This document shows, one piece after another, positions 46,901-57,588 of a DNA stretch of 64,000 bases. The stretch comes from Cotesia glomerata (Eukaryota; Arthropoda; Insecta; Hymenoptera; Braconidae): contig NC_058167.1 of NCBI RefSeq assembly GCF_020080835.1, forward strand, positions 12,609,403 through 12,673,402, in the 5' to 3' direction. The number at the start of each line of letters is the position of its first letter. Position 1 is the stretch's first letter. The position numbers and the translations under genes are program-made. Below the pieces are notes generated by a model. That model worked only from the letters and a program-made list of their open reading frames with translations. It made no database searches and was not told the origin of the DNA.

Positions 46901-47110
46901 CAATGCTTAGATCAATTTTTAACAAAACTAGTGAGAAACTATAAAAAATATTTTTAGCATTTAGTTTGTATTATTTAAAGGTGAAATTTGATGTAACATT
47001 CTGACAGAGAGAGGGAGAGCTGTTAACAAAAATACAACAACTAAATATGCTGAATTGTATTACGCTTGATGAACAAATGATTTTAGCCGTCCCGGCTGTT
47101 GTCGATCAGT
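43940..47110. other. Intergenic or intronic stretch with MITEs and mixed-composition islands
   Basis: GTTAGCCGAC-type foldbacks lie at 43955-44110, 46016-46203 and 46252-46420. Mixed-composition islands at 44380-44800, 45240-45320 and 46560-46900 have no frame I can support. They could be regulatory DNA, but nothing in the text shows it directly. Confidence 0.45.
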
Positions 47111-47112
47111 AG

Positions 47113-47169
47113 TTAGAGGAATGTATCACACATCAGCCAATTCTGCTCTTTCGCTAACTCGCGTTCAGC
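47113..47169 (-). other. Possible terminal mini-exon
   Basis: On the minus strand a good acceptor (attgtttcag) is followed by 18 codons, AERELAKEQNWLMCDTFL, and a stop. Composition is much less AT-rich than the surroundings. I recognise no family, and no upstream partner exon is evident before 48540. Confidence 0.25.
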
Positions 47170-47559
47170 CTGAAACAATATTAGGTTTTTATTAATTATT
47201 TTTTATTTTTAATTACAAATAGCTTATTTTTTTTATATAAACACTTACTTGTTATTTTTTTTTTATATAATTTAAGTGATAAAAAATTTTGTAAATTAAA
47301 ATTAAAAATTTATCTATCTGGTAAGAAATTCTATCGAGGTGTAAAAACACCTGTATATAAAACCAGTACAAAAAATAGTTTTATAATACATAGACTTTTT
47401 TACAAAATTTCGGTAATACAATGCAAAGAGATAATAAGCACAAAAAGTAATAAATTTTTAGAGAATTGAAAAATAAAAATACAAAATTATAAATAATTAT
47501 CAGAAACAGAAATATTAAATTAAATACTTGCATTTTCCAACACATTTTTTAAGCATATT

Positions 47560-47815
47560 AACCATTAAGGTTTCTTATCCGGTTACTTAACTTTTTCTTA
47601 TCACAATCTATTGTTTTCATATCAGTAGGGAGTTTGTTATAATATTAAATTGATATATATAATAAACATTCTGTGTACTAATAGTTTTGTTAATTTTTGG
47701 TAGTAATAGCAACTTAGATCTTGTATTTGTAAGTTTTTTAGAGTACAGGCTTTTACATTTAATTCGATAGTAATAAGTGAGTGCATTTATTATAAATGAG
47801 TCTCTTATTATCAAA
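47560..47815 (-). pseudogene. Non-LTR retrotransposon C-terminal relic
   Basis: The minus strand reads NTRSKLLLLPKINKTISTQN and, after a frame change, YNKLPTDMKTIDCDKKKL. That resembles the end of non-LTR ORF2 proteins (aromatic-Asn-x-LP-x-x-hydrophobic-K). It is short and frameshifted. Confidence 0.45.
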
Positions 47816-47832
47816 GATTATTAGTGTTGTAA

Positions 47833-48395
47833 TTATTTATTTATTTGTAAAGAAACGCTCTTGACAATTTACAACAATATGTTACATTTTTATGTGTAGA
47901 ATGTTTAGTAATAATTTTATACAATAAATAGCATCAATAAAGAGAAGATAGGTTTAAGAAATTAAAAAAAAATTTTTTTTAATAAATTTGAAAGAAGAGA
48001 AAAACAAAACAAGGAAAAAAAAATTTTTTTTTAATTTGAAAGAAGAAAAAAACAAAACAAGAAAAAAAAATTAAAAAAAATTTTTTTTTTAATTTGAAAT
48101 AAGAGAAAAACAAAACAAGAAAAAAAATTTTTTTTTTAATTTTTTAAAAAATTTGAAAGAGAACAACAAAACAAGAAAAACTATTTTTTTTAAGTTTGAA
48201 AGAAGAGAAAAACAAAACAAGAAAAAAAAATTTTTTTTTTTTTAATTTAAAAGAAGAAAAAAACAAAAAAAAAATTTAGTAATTGATAATTGATAATCAC
48301 TAATTGATAAAATATAACTGATAGTAAATAATCACTATTTGTACACCTGGAATGTAAATATTTTAGAATCACCCTTTTTGCTTCACTTTTTATTT
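47833..48395 (-). repeat. Retroposon 3' end with an internal tandem array
   Basis: The outer parts match 30247-30540. Between 47960 and 48260 are about five to six copies of a 50-60 bp unit, aatttgaaagaagagaaaaacaaaacaag plus a run of A and T, absent from the other copy, so the array expanded locally. Confidence 0.7.
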
Positions 48396-48543
48396 TATCT
48401 GCTGGACCTCCAAAAATTTATACATAGCTTTTTAATTATAATTAAATATAAATAATTATTTTATATTGAAGAGATGTGACAGGTAACATTTTAATTGAAT
48501 TGTCAAATAAAAATGAAATATTAAAATGTAATTTATTTTTCAG

Positions 48544-51318
48544 CAAACGTGGGATACGAGCAAGAAACGCGAAATGGCGAGACCACGGACACACTGTCAA
48601 AGCAACCAGGAAGCATCGGAGAAACGGGGAGCGCATCGCCGACGCAAGACAACTTATCAGGAAACAGGAACAGATGGCGGCTTCGTAGGAGCAGCTCGAC
48701 ACAAGGCAAAAACAATGAACTGGCTTCTTGTCTGGGGGATGACGAAGACGGGGGTGGAAGGCGCGGAGGGCTGGAGGGGAAGGACCCAGAGACGAACGAC
48801 CCTGTTCACCTCAAGAGACGGGTGGGACTCGTCAGTGGGGTGGCTTTAATTGTCGGGACCATGATCGGTTCAGGAATATTCGTATCGCCGACGGGTTTGT
48901 TAATCCGCACTGGCAGCGTCGGCATGAGTTTCCTGGTATGGACCGCGTGCGGAGTACTGAGTTTGTGCGGAGCGCTAGCTTACGCTGAACTCGGTACAAT
49001 GAACACCAGCAGCGGGGCTGAGTACGCGTATTTCATGGACGCATTTGGAGCACCACCGGCATTTCTTTTCTCCTGGACATCAACGCTCGTTCTCAAGCCC
49101 TCGCAGATGGCGATAATATGCCTCTCGTTTGCCCAGTACGCTGTTGAGGCGTTTGCCGCGGAGTGCGAACCGCCAGAACATCTTGTTAAAATCGTCGGGC
49201 TTCTTGCAATCACGGTTATTCTGCTCATTAATTGTTACAGTGTTAATCTTGCGACTGGCGTACAAAATACCTTCACGGCCGCCAAGCTCATTGCTATACT
49301 TGTCGTAATAGCCGGTGGCTCGTGGTCACTTGCCAAAGGCAATACTCAACATCTGCAAGGTGCATTTAAAATGTTAGATGAAACCGACACCCTGACTATC
49401 GGAAGACTTGCGACTGCATTTTATACTGGTCTTTGGGCTTACGATGGATGGAACAATCTTAATTATGTTACGGAAGAAATTAAAGATCCTTCCAAAAATT
49501 TACCCAGGTCTATTATGATTGGAATTCCTCTTGTTACTGTATGCTACGCTCTTATTAATCTTTCTTATCTGGCTGTCATGTCACCCATGGAAATGATTGA
49601 AAGTGAAGCTGTAGCAGTTGTAAGTCTCCTAGTTGGCATAAAATAAATACTTTGTTAAAATTATGATACTCAAATTTAGACACTCTATTTTTTAGATTTT
49701 TATAACAAATTATAATTTAAAAATTTCACTTGTAAAAAATGAAAATTAATTTAGTAGATATTTAATAATTTTTGTAAAAAATAAATTATAGCAAAAAAAA
49801 TTGACAAGAAATTTAAAAATCTTTAAAATGCAATTTTTAAAAATAATTTATTTATACTAAAAATTTTAAAATCTATCAAATGTCAATGATTCAATAGTTG
49901 CAACCAACAATTATTTTTTATAAATTGTCAATAATTAAAACTATAATAATTAAAATATTATTATTGTAGACCTTTGGAAATCGTATTCTTGGAGTAATGG
50001 CATGGCTGATGCCCTTCTCGGTAGCTGTGAGTACCTTTGGATCAGCAAACGGAACCCTTTTCGCTGCTGGAAGACTGTGTTTCGCTGCCTCGCGACAAGG
50101 CCATCTTCTTGACTGTCTCAGTTATGTTCACGTCCGACGTTTTACCCCGGCACCAGGGCTTATTTTTCACTCTTTAGTGGCAGGTAACTAATTAGTATAT
50201 TACATACCTAGGCCAGTAAAATAAAAAAAGTCTCAAATTACATGTTTTAAATTAAACGTTTCTAATTACTAAAATTTTTTTCAGCCGCAATGGTGTTGTC
50301 TGGTAACATCAACTCACTAATTGACTTCTTTTCCTTCACTGCATGGATATTCTACGGAGGTGCGATGCTCGCGCTACTAGTTATGCGCAAGACACGACCT
50401 AATCATCCTCGTCCTTACAAATGTCCGCTTGTTATACCAATATTTGTGCTAGGAATTTCCATGTACCTGATAGTTGGCCCAATAATTGATAAGCCTCAGA
50501 TTGAGTATCTGTATGCCGCGGGATTTATCGCTGCTGGCATGTTATTCTACCTCCCGTTTGTCAAATATGGATATGTACCCAAATTTATGGGTATGTTTTT
50601 ATAATATAAGTACTTTCTATACTAGTATTTACTTATTACTTCCCAAGCGGCATAAAAATTTTTTTATCATATTTTGTTGAATTTAATTTGACAATTTTTG
50701 ACTTGCTGAATAAAATCTTCCAAAAATAATTCTTTTTTTGACGCTTGGAAATTGTACACGGAAAGAATAAGATGATATTGGATATCATCCCAGATTATAC
50801 TGAGTGAAAACAAATTTCAGATAGTAGCTAGTATAATCCAGATATCACTCAGTATAATTTGGATTATACTAGCTACTATCTGAAATTTTTTTTCACCACA
50901 GATATCACTGAGCATAATCTGGGATGATATCCAGTGTTATCTTTTTTTTTTTCCGTGTAGAGACACTTTAAATTCCAAAAATAATATGACATTAAAGTTA
51001 GCTGTCACTTGATTAATTTTTAATTTTTTTTAACAATTGAATTAATTCTAAAAAATTATTTTTAAAAAATTGCGTTTTTAATTTTTTAAAATTTCTACAT
51101 GTCAATTTTTTTATATTTTTTTTTGCCATAATTTATTTGTTAAAAAAAATTATTAAATATCTGCTAACTTTATTATCGTAAAATAATTTAAATTACAACT
51201 CATAATAATAATTATAATAAATTTACTCACTAAATATTTAACTTATATTTCAGAAGGGGTTAACGTTTTTCTTCAGATGTTGTTGGAGGTGGCACCAACA
51301 GCCGCCTCATACGATTGA
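48544..51318 (+). CDS. SLC7-type amino-acid transporter (light subunit)
   Basis: The supported exons are 48544-49619, 49970-50183, 50285-50590 and 51254-51318. The first has an acceptor before 48544 and no in-frame ATG near its start, so translation begins upstream, possibly at 43874. After a hydrophilic N-terminus, the protein has the LAT-family core: VALIVGTMIGSGIFVSPTG in TM1, LSLCGALAYAELGT, NTSSGAEYAYF, and GLWAYDGWNNLNYVTEEIKD in TM6, with about 12 membrane segments in all. The NHPRPYKCPL segment and a short C-terminus follow. Such proteins exchange neutral or cationic amino acids together with an SLC3 heavy chain. By eye it is closest to b(0,+)/y+L-type members, but I cannot name the exact orthologue. 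Confidence 0.9.
50757..50957. mobile_element. CACGGAAAG MITE (SLC7 intron)
   Basis: Its ends are cacggaaagaataagatga and tatcttttttttttccgtg, flanked by TA. The inner gatatcactcagtataat words occur in both senses. It is a sibling of 32019-32235. Confidence 0.8.
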
Positions 51319-51777
51319 TTCTTCTTATATATTCATAAATATAAAATACAGAATCACAAAATAATATAATTAAATATTTTGGTGCCGAATCATTCCACTG
51401 TGGCATTGGATATAAATTATATTATATAACTATATATATACTTACATACATACAGACATAAATATAAAATCAATAATTATTTTGTATTTTTATTAATTGG
51501 AGATTAAAGATTATTAAGAAAAAAAAAACATTTTAAAGGATACAGAGATAACGTTTTTATCGTTGACTTTGATGAGGGTAATTTTTTGTAAGCCCAATTC
51601 TATTATTGATAAATATATATATAAATACATAAATATTATTTTATTACTCGTTATATGCTGCGTAGTCTACAACAAGGTGATATAGTTGAATGTTACCAAT
51701 AGCAATAGATAAAAAAAAACAAAAATAAATGTTGTAAATCATGTGAGCAAATAATACTATTTAAATTACTGCTTTTT

Positions 51778-52269
51778 TCATTTCGTCCTGTCTCTTGAAC
51801 TTTTGGAAACCTTTCCATAGACTCCCAAAATTCCTTTGTCCTTTTGTACCCGCTTCTTCTTCGTCGTCTTCTTTAAACTGTTGGTCAGACCAGATTGATG
51901 TTCTTGCTCCAATTTTTCCTTAGCAGCTTCTTCCTTCTCTTTGCTCTTTTTTAACTTGAGATTTTTGTAATTCATTCGTCGATTTTTCGGCGGCTTAGCT
52001 CCCAAAGAAATAGCCAGAGCGACTTTGGATTTTTTTTTATCTGTACCAGCAAGTCCTGAAGATCCAAATTTTAAAACTTCCCACCGCAGACGCTTCATTT
52101 CTTTTTCTTGGTCCTCTTCTTCTTGGGATTGTTCTTGATTGTAACTTGTATCTTTATTTATCTCAGCAATAGGTTTTTTTCTTTTCGGAGCGGTGTAACT
52201 TACGGCTACAAAATTATTTTCAGCATTTTTTTTCAACTGAGCAGCTTTTGTTACTATGAATTCGCTCAT
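51778..52269 (-). CDS. C1orf131-like nucleolar protein (DUF4602)
   Basis: This is a single-exon, 163-aa, very basic and charged protein. The core ...LRWEVLKFGSSGLAG...KSKVALAISLGAKPPKNRRMNYKNLK matches the DUF4602 signature I know from human C1orf131 (KFG..G, A..LGAKPPK, NYK). The human protein is a small-subunit processome factor, so a role in early ribosome assembly is inferred. Lys-rich coiled-coil text follows the core. The ATG at 52269 gives the expected N-terminus. The gene lies head-to-head with Rrp4, now separated from it by an LTR element. Confidence 0.8.
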   Translation of the reverse strand: MSEFIVTKAAQLKKNAENNFVAVSYTAPKRKKPIAEINKDTSYNQEQSQEEEDQEKEMKRLRWEVLKFGSSGLAGTDKKKSKVALAISLGAKPPKNRRMNYKNLKLKKSKEKEEAAKEKLEQEHQSGLTNSLKKTTKKKRVQKDKGILGVYGKVSKSSRDRTK

Positions 52270-52836
52270 TTTAACAGATGTCTAGAAATAATATTTTAGA
52301 AATTAGTTTATCATCAATTGAAGCATTTAAAATAAATCAAATAATTTTTTATGACATTAAAGTTATTAGTTACTTGACCATTTTTTAATTTTATTTAACA
52401 AAGAAATTCATTCCAAAAAATTAAATTTTTTTTAATTTCTACATGTCAATTTTTTTGCCATAATATATTTGTTCCAAAAATTCTTAAAATTATCATGACA
52501 CTAAAGTTGACGGACATTAGAAGTTTTTTTAGAATTTTATAGCAATTAAATTATTATTAAAAAAAAATGTAATTAAAAAATTCCACATGTGAAAATTAAT
52601 AAAAATTACAAGTGAAAATTTTTAGAAGCATTTTTTTATTGTAATTGATTTGTTAAAAAAATTTTTTTAATTGATAGCTGACGGCTAACTTCAGTATTAT
52701 AAATCATCAAATATCTGCTAAATTATTTTTTTTTATTTACCTTGTTTACTTTTAAATAAAAATCACTGAATCAAAACAATCTGACACTTGCAACAAAAAT
52801 ATAAGTTTATAACCTAAAAATTAAACCAGCACATGT

Positions 52837-53178
52837 TGTAGGGGATATACACGCACACATTCATACATGGACACATATACACAAGTCAAACCTCACACAC
52901 TGTACACCAGTGGAGGCAACTCAACTATACAAAAATTACCGACTGAGACCTTCTCCGTACGGTTGGCAGTTGAATTATTATTATGATTACTAAGCTAACC
53001 ATTAAATATACATATACATGTGATGCTACTTTAAGAATAAAATAACTAATTATTTTTGTATTACTAATTGAGAATTGTGATTAATAAAGCGAAGGTTGCT
53101 GCATACACGCGTTAATAATTAATTATATAAATAATATAAATAAGTGGAGTAAAATATATATATATATAAACCCCCACA
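52837..53178 (+). repeat. 5' LTR
   Basis: This 342-bp repeat begins tgtaggggatatac and ends aacccccaca. A TA-rich run followed by aacccccaca lies at its end, and aataaa words occur within. It supplies promoter and poly-A signals for the element. Confidence 0.95.
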
Positions 53179-53273
53179 ATTGGTGACCCCGAACGCTTGA
53201 TAAAATTCAGCAACATTCCAGCGACGCCAGTTTGTAATCATCAATTCAGCATTACCGCCAAAATTCACAATCA

Positions 53274-54323
53274 ATGTCAGTGATGCATAGTCCTCCGCTT
53301 CTCAACTTGGGGAATTCCCTGGAGGATACAACAAAAGACGAATCAGTCAAGAATAATAACGGTGAGAAGGATATGCCATCGTTATCTCCGCAAGATACGA
53401 CGAGTAACGAGCAACCTAGACAACCACCACCACCAGCTCTGATCCCACCAGGATTACCACAGCCACGACCACTACCAGCTGGCAACTGGCAAAACACGGC
53501 TCAACAAACAAGTGTTCCACAACTTAACCTCCCACCGAGACCAGCAAGGTTAGAAAGAAACGACCTCCCGCCATTCTGGCCTCAGCACGCCAAGTTATGG
53601 TTCAGCGCAGCAGAGTCAGCCTTCTCCAGCAAAGCAGTGGTAGATGACGACGAAAAATTTAGAGCAGTAATTACCAAGCTCGAGCAAGAACATCTTACTG
53701 CAATCGAGCAACTGGTAACCAACCCACCAGGACAAAACAAATACCTGGCAATTAAAACTGCACTGATAAATCACTATTCATTATCTCGGGAAGAGAGCTT
53801 TAGAACTCTCGTATCCGGACTGTCATTAAAAGGTCGACGACCTTCGGAACTTTATGCTGAAATGTGCAGGCTCGCAGGCAACGCAGTAGGTCCAGAATTC
53901 ATCAGAACCATGTGGATGGATCGAATGCCTAAAGACATGCAGATGATCTTATCACTCGCCGAGACTCTGGACAGCAGCATACTACTTGAATTAGCTGACA
54001 AAACAATGTCACTATGCGACAAAAATGCTAACCCACAAGTAGCCGCAATAGCACGAAATCCACACAAGGATTGCGACGAAAAATTCCAAATTCTTACAAA
54101 AGAAATGAAAAATCTGTCAACAAAAATCGACAGCTTGGTCGGTGCTCAGAGGAAATCTCGCAGCAACTCCCCACATCCCCAGGGAAGTAACTCTCGAACC
54201 AACAGTGCTGATCGAGCACCCAAGCTTTGCTTTTATCACAAAAAATTTGGAGCACTAGCATTCAAATGCGTGCCTAAATGTTCCTGGAATGAGAACCAGG
54301 GAAACTCTCAAAGCCATCAATAG
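53274..54323 (+). CDS. gag: Retrotransposon Gag polyprotein
   Basis: The 349-aa protein has a Pro/Gln-rich N-terminal third and a capsid-like helical middle (about residues 90-250, with WFSAAESAF, and YSLSREESFRTLVSGLSLKG). Its C-terminus carries CFYHKKFGALAFKCVPKC, a Cys-His-Cys-Cys finger rather than the usual CCHC knuckle. It should form the particle and bind element RNA. It ends with TAG at 54321. That stop is in frame with pol, which starts five codons later, so stop-codon readthrough could make Gag-Pol. Confidence 0.92.
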   Translation: MSVMHSPPLLNLGNSLEDTTKDESVKNNNGEKDMPSLSPQDTTSNEQPRQPPPPALIPPGLPQPRPLPAGNWQNTAQQTSVPQLNLPPRPARLERNDLPPFWPQHAKLWFSAAESAFSSKAVVDDDEKFRAVITKLEQEHLTAIEQLVTNPPGQNKYLAIKTALINHYSLSREESFRTLVSGLSLKGRRPSELYAEMCRLAGNAVGPEFIRTMWMDRMPKDMQMILSLAETLDSSILLELADKTMSLCDKNANPQVAAIARNPHKDCDEKFQILTKEMKNLSTKIDSLVGAQRKSRSNSPHPQGSNSRTNSADRAPKLCFYHKKFGALAFKCVPKCSWNENQGNSQSHQ

Positions 54324-54338
54324 ACGCGACGGCTACGG

Positions 54339-57300
54339 ATGGCGAAACAAAGTCTCGTCGTGCTGTTCTTATACGATAAGAACACAAAATCAAGTGTCCT
54401 TATCGACACAGGAGCTGAAATATCAGTCATTCCTCCAAGTCTTCAAGATTTAAAAAATACAACTTTACACACTCTGTATTCAGTCAACCAAGAACCCATT
54501 CATACCTACGGGGAGAGGATGGTCACAATGAACCTAGGTCTACGTCGACCCATACAATGGGCCTTCTGCATTGCTGACGTGCCGTATCCTATCATTGGAG
54601 CTGACCTTCTTGGGAGTTTAGGATTCGTAGTAGACATTAAACAAGGTCTACTCATCGATCCTGAGACTGGAACAAAAGCGAAAGGTACGTTTAGTAACTT
54701 TTTTGTGCAATCGATCTCTGCGGTAAATTTTAACAATAAATTTGCAGACATCCTAAAAGAATTTCTCGAGCTGCTGGGAAATCCTTCTAACAATATAGCA
54801 GCGAAAAATCCTGTTAGACATCATATTAAAACCACGGGACCGCCATGCGCACAGCGCGTTCGACAGCTCCGCCCAGAGCTACTCAAAAAGGCCAAGGAGG
54901 AATTTCAAATAATGCTTGACATGGGCATTATGAGACCCTCCAGCAGTCAATGGGCCAGCCCGCTACACATGGTGCCAAAGAAAAATGGTGATTGGCGACC
55001 TTGTGGAGATTTTAGAAAACTGAACGAACGAACCGAGCCAGACCAGCATCCAATTTCATTATTAACAGATTGCACTTGGTTTTTGGCAGGGAAAAAAATA
55101 TTTTCTAAGGTCGATCTCAAACGAGCGTACAACCATATACGAGTAGCCGAAGAAGACATACCTAAGACGGCTATAATCACGCCATTTGGACTCTTCGAGT
55201 CAGTCTACTTACCCTATGGTCTACGAAACGCAGCTCAGTCTTTCCAGAGACACATCAATGAAGTTATTCGAGGACTAAAAAATGTCTTCGCTTTCATCGA
55301 TGACATTTTGGTCGCATCCGAGACCGAAGAAGAACATGAGGAACAGTTACGTGCACTTTTTAAACGACTGAAACAGTACGGCTTGTGCATTAACGCTGAC
55401 AAGTGCATTTTCGGTGCATCATCAATCGATTTTTTGGGCTATCGACTCTCCGCGGAAGGTGCTTCCCCATTACCGGACCGAGTCCAAGCCTTACTCGACT
55501 ACAAAAAGCCTGACACAATTGTAGAATTGAGACGCTTCATAGGAGCTATCAATTTTTACCGCCGCAACGTCAAAAATGCAGCCGAAGCACAAGCGCCTCT
55601 AAACGAGTTGCTAAAAGACTCCAAAAAGAACGATAATCGACCCGTCCCTTGGACAGAAGAAACTTCACAAGCTTTTGAGAAGGTAAAAGAACAATTGGCA
55701 CACGCCACCCTCCTAGCACATCCCGTTCATGGAGCCGAGCTACGACTAGTCACCGACGCGTCAAGCACAGCCATCGGCGCATCCATAGAACAACGAGTTG
55801 ACGGAAACTGGCAGCCACTCGGATTCTTTTCTCGAAAACTTACTGAAGCCCAAAAGAAATACAGCACCTACGACAGAGAGCTTACAGCAGTCTTCGAAGC
55901 CGTAAAATATTTTCAACACTGGTTGGAAGGACGAAATTTTGCCATTGTCACAGACCACAAACCATTGATCTACGCCTTTCAGCAAAAAGGAGATAAAACT
56001 GCTCCACGGCAAATCAGGCAATTAGGATACATTGGACAGTTTACTACGGACATAAGGCATATCAACGGCGCAGAAAATTTGGTAGCAGACGCGTTGTCAC
56101 GAATTGACGCGATCAGACTGCCAACAGCTATAAATTTCGAAGAGTTAGCACGAGCTCAGACAAACGACATCGAGTTAGCACAGCTGATCAGCGATCAGAA
56201 CACATCGCTCAAACTACAAAAACTAACCTTTGGACCAGATCACCAAGCAATATATTGTGATGTCTCTGCAAATGACATACGACCTTTTGTACCAGCGAGC
56301 TTTCGTCGCCAGATTTTCGACACATTTCATAATTTGTCTCATCCCAGCGGCCGAGTAACAAATAAAATTATCGCGCAGAGGTACATTTGGCCTTCTATGA
56401 ACAAAGACATCACCAAATGGGCCAAAAATTGTCTTCAGTGTCAAAAATCAAAAGTCGGTCGTCATGTGCATACACAACCTGCTGCTTTCACAAATCCTGA
56501 CGCAAGACTAGATCATATACACATTGATTTAGTTGGTCCAATGCCTGAATCCGAAGGATTTCAATATTGCTTAACCATGGTTGATAGATTCACTAGATGG
56601 CCAGAAGCTATCCCCATCAAGGACATCACCGCGGAAACGGTAGCTACCGCTTTCTATAATCATTGGATCGCTCGGTTTGGTTGCCCTAAGTTGGTCACCA
56701 CTGACCAGGGATCTCAATTTGAAAGCGCTCTGTACCAGGCACTACTCAACTTAGTCGGAGGAAAACGTGTTCGCACCACGGCTTACCATCCAGCAGCTAA
56801 TGGACTCATCGAGCGTTGGCACAGGACAATGAAGGCCGCAATTATGTGCCACGAGAATCCTCAATGGACTAAAGTGCTTCCGACAGTCTTATTAGGATTG
56901 AGATCCTGCTACAAGGAGGAACTCAAGGCTTCACCAGCCGAATTCCTCTACGGTACAAACCTCAGGATACCAGGAGAATTTTTTACACACGAAGATCCTC
57001 CAGATGACCCTCAATTTTTCCTAGAAGATTTTAGAGTCCATATGAGAGACGTTAAGCCAGCTCCTGCAGCTCATCATTGCAAAAGAAAAGCTTTCTGCTA
57101 TAAAGATTTGTCAACGTGTACCCACGTCTTCCTAAGAATCGATGCTGTCAAACGCCCTTTGGAGCAACCTTACTCAGGACCACATGTCGTGAATAAACGC
57201 ATTGACGATCGTACTTTTAGCATCAACGTCAGTGGAAGAGATACAGTCGTCAACGTTGAACGCCTTAAACCAGCTCACATGGAAACTGCAGAGTTACCAG

Positions 57301-57569
57301 AGCCACAGGAGCCACAGGATCCAGAACCGGCATCAGAAACCTCTGAACAACCGGCCACTGGGAACCTAGTCGTACCAGTCGAAGTTCATAGACCAATGAC
57401 TACTACGACTAGCAATAAGGATCCACCAACTCCAAAGACGTTCATTCCAGGACTACAACCGGTGCAAACTACCTTTTCATCGACTCTGCGAACCTACCCA
57501 ACGAAGAAAGTCAAAATAAATCTTCAGAAAAATCAGGTATTCGCATTCTACCGAACACCGCCTACCTGA
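54339..57569 (+). CDS. pol: Retrotransposon Pol polyprotein (protease, RT, RNase H, integrase)
   Basis: This is 1,076 aa without a break. In order: aspartic protease (LIDTGAEISV, residues 21-30), reverse transcriptase (WRPCGDFRKLN, YNHIRVAEED, LPYGLRNAAQSFQR and the FIDD active site), RNase H (VTDASSTAIGA, YDRELTAVFEA, VTDHKPL), integrase zinc region, integrase catalytic core (HIDLVGPMP, TDQGSQFES, NGLIERWHRT: the D, D and E residues) and a GPY/F-like end (QPYSGPHVV). All key residues are present, so it should be active. The listed ATG may not be used if Pol is made by readthrough from gag. The protein overlaps no other gene. Confidence 0.95.
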   Translation: MAKQSLVVLFLYDKNTKSSVLIDTGAEISVIPPSLQDLKNTTLHTLYSVNQEPIHTYGERMVTMNLGLRRPIQWAFCIADVPYPIIGADLLGSLGFVVDIKQGLLIDPETGTKAKGTFSNFFVQSISAVNFNNKFADILKEFLELLGNPSNNIAAKNPVRHHIKTTGPPCAQRVRQLRPELLKKAKEEFQIMLDMGIMRPSSSQWASPLHMVPKKNGDWRPCGDFRKLNERTEPDQHPISLLTDCTWFLAGKKIFSKVDLKRAYNHIRVAEEDIPKTAIITPFGLFESVYLPYGLRNAAQSFQRHINEVIRGLKNVFAFIDDILVASETEEEHEEQLRALFKRLKQYGLCINADKCIFGASSIDFLGYRLSAEGASPLPDRVQALLDYKKPDTIVELRRFIGAINFYRRNVKNAAEAQAPLNELLKDSKKNDNRPVPWTEETSQAFEKVKEQLAHATLLAHPVHGAELRLVTDASSTAIGASIEQRVDGNWQPLGFFSRKLTEAQKKYSTYDRELTAVFEAVKYFQHWLEGRNFAIVTDHKPLIYAFQQKGDKTAPRQIRQLGYIGQFTTDIRHINGAENLVADALSRIDAIRLPTAINFEELARAQTNDIELAQLISDQNTSLKLQKLTFGPDHQAIYCDVSANDIRPFVPASFRRQIFDTFHNLSHPSGRVTNKIIAQRYIWPSMNKDITKWAKNCLQCQKSKVGRHVHTQPAAFTNPDARLDHIHIDLVGPMPESEGFQYCLTMVDRFTRWPEAIPIKDITAETVATAFYNHWIARFGCPKLVTTDQGSQFESALYQALLNLVGGKRVRTTAYHPAANGLIERWHRTMKAAIMCHENPQWTKVLPTVLLGLRSCYKEELKASPAEFLYGTNLRIPGEFFTHEDPPDDPQFFLEDFRVHMRDVKPAPAAHHCKRKAFCYKDLSTCTHVFLRIDAVKRPLEQPYSGPHVVNKRIDDRTFSINVSGRDTVVNVERLKPAHMETAELPEPQEPQDPEPASETSEQPATGNLVVPVEVHRPMTTTTSNKDPPTPKTFIPGLQPVQTTFSSTLRTYPTKKVKINLQKNQVFAFYRTPPT

Positions 57570-57588
57570 TTCTTAGGGGGGGGAGTGG

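Noticed and set aside
53252..56444. Minus-strand open frames across gag and pol
   Set aside because: They are shadows of the retrotransposon coding frames.
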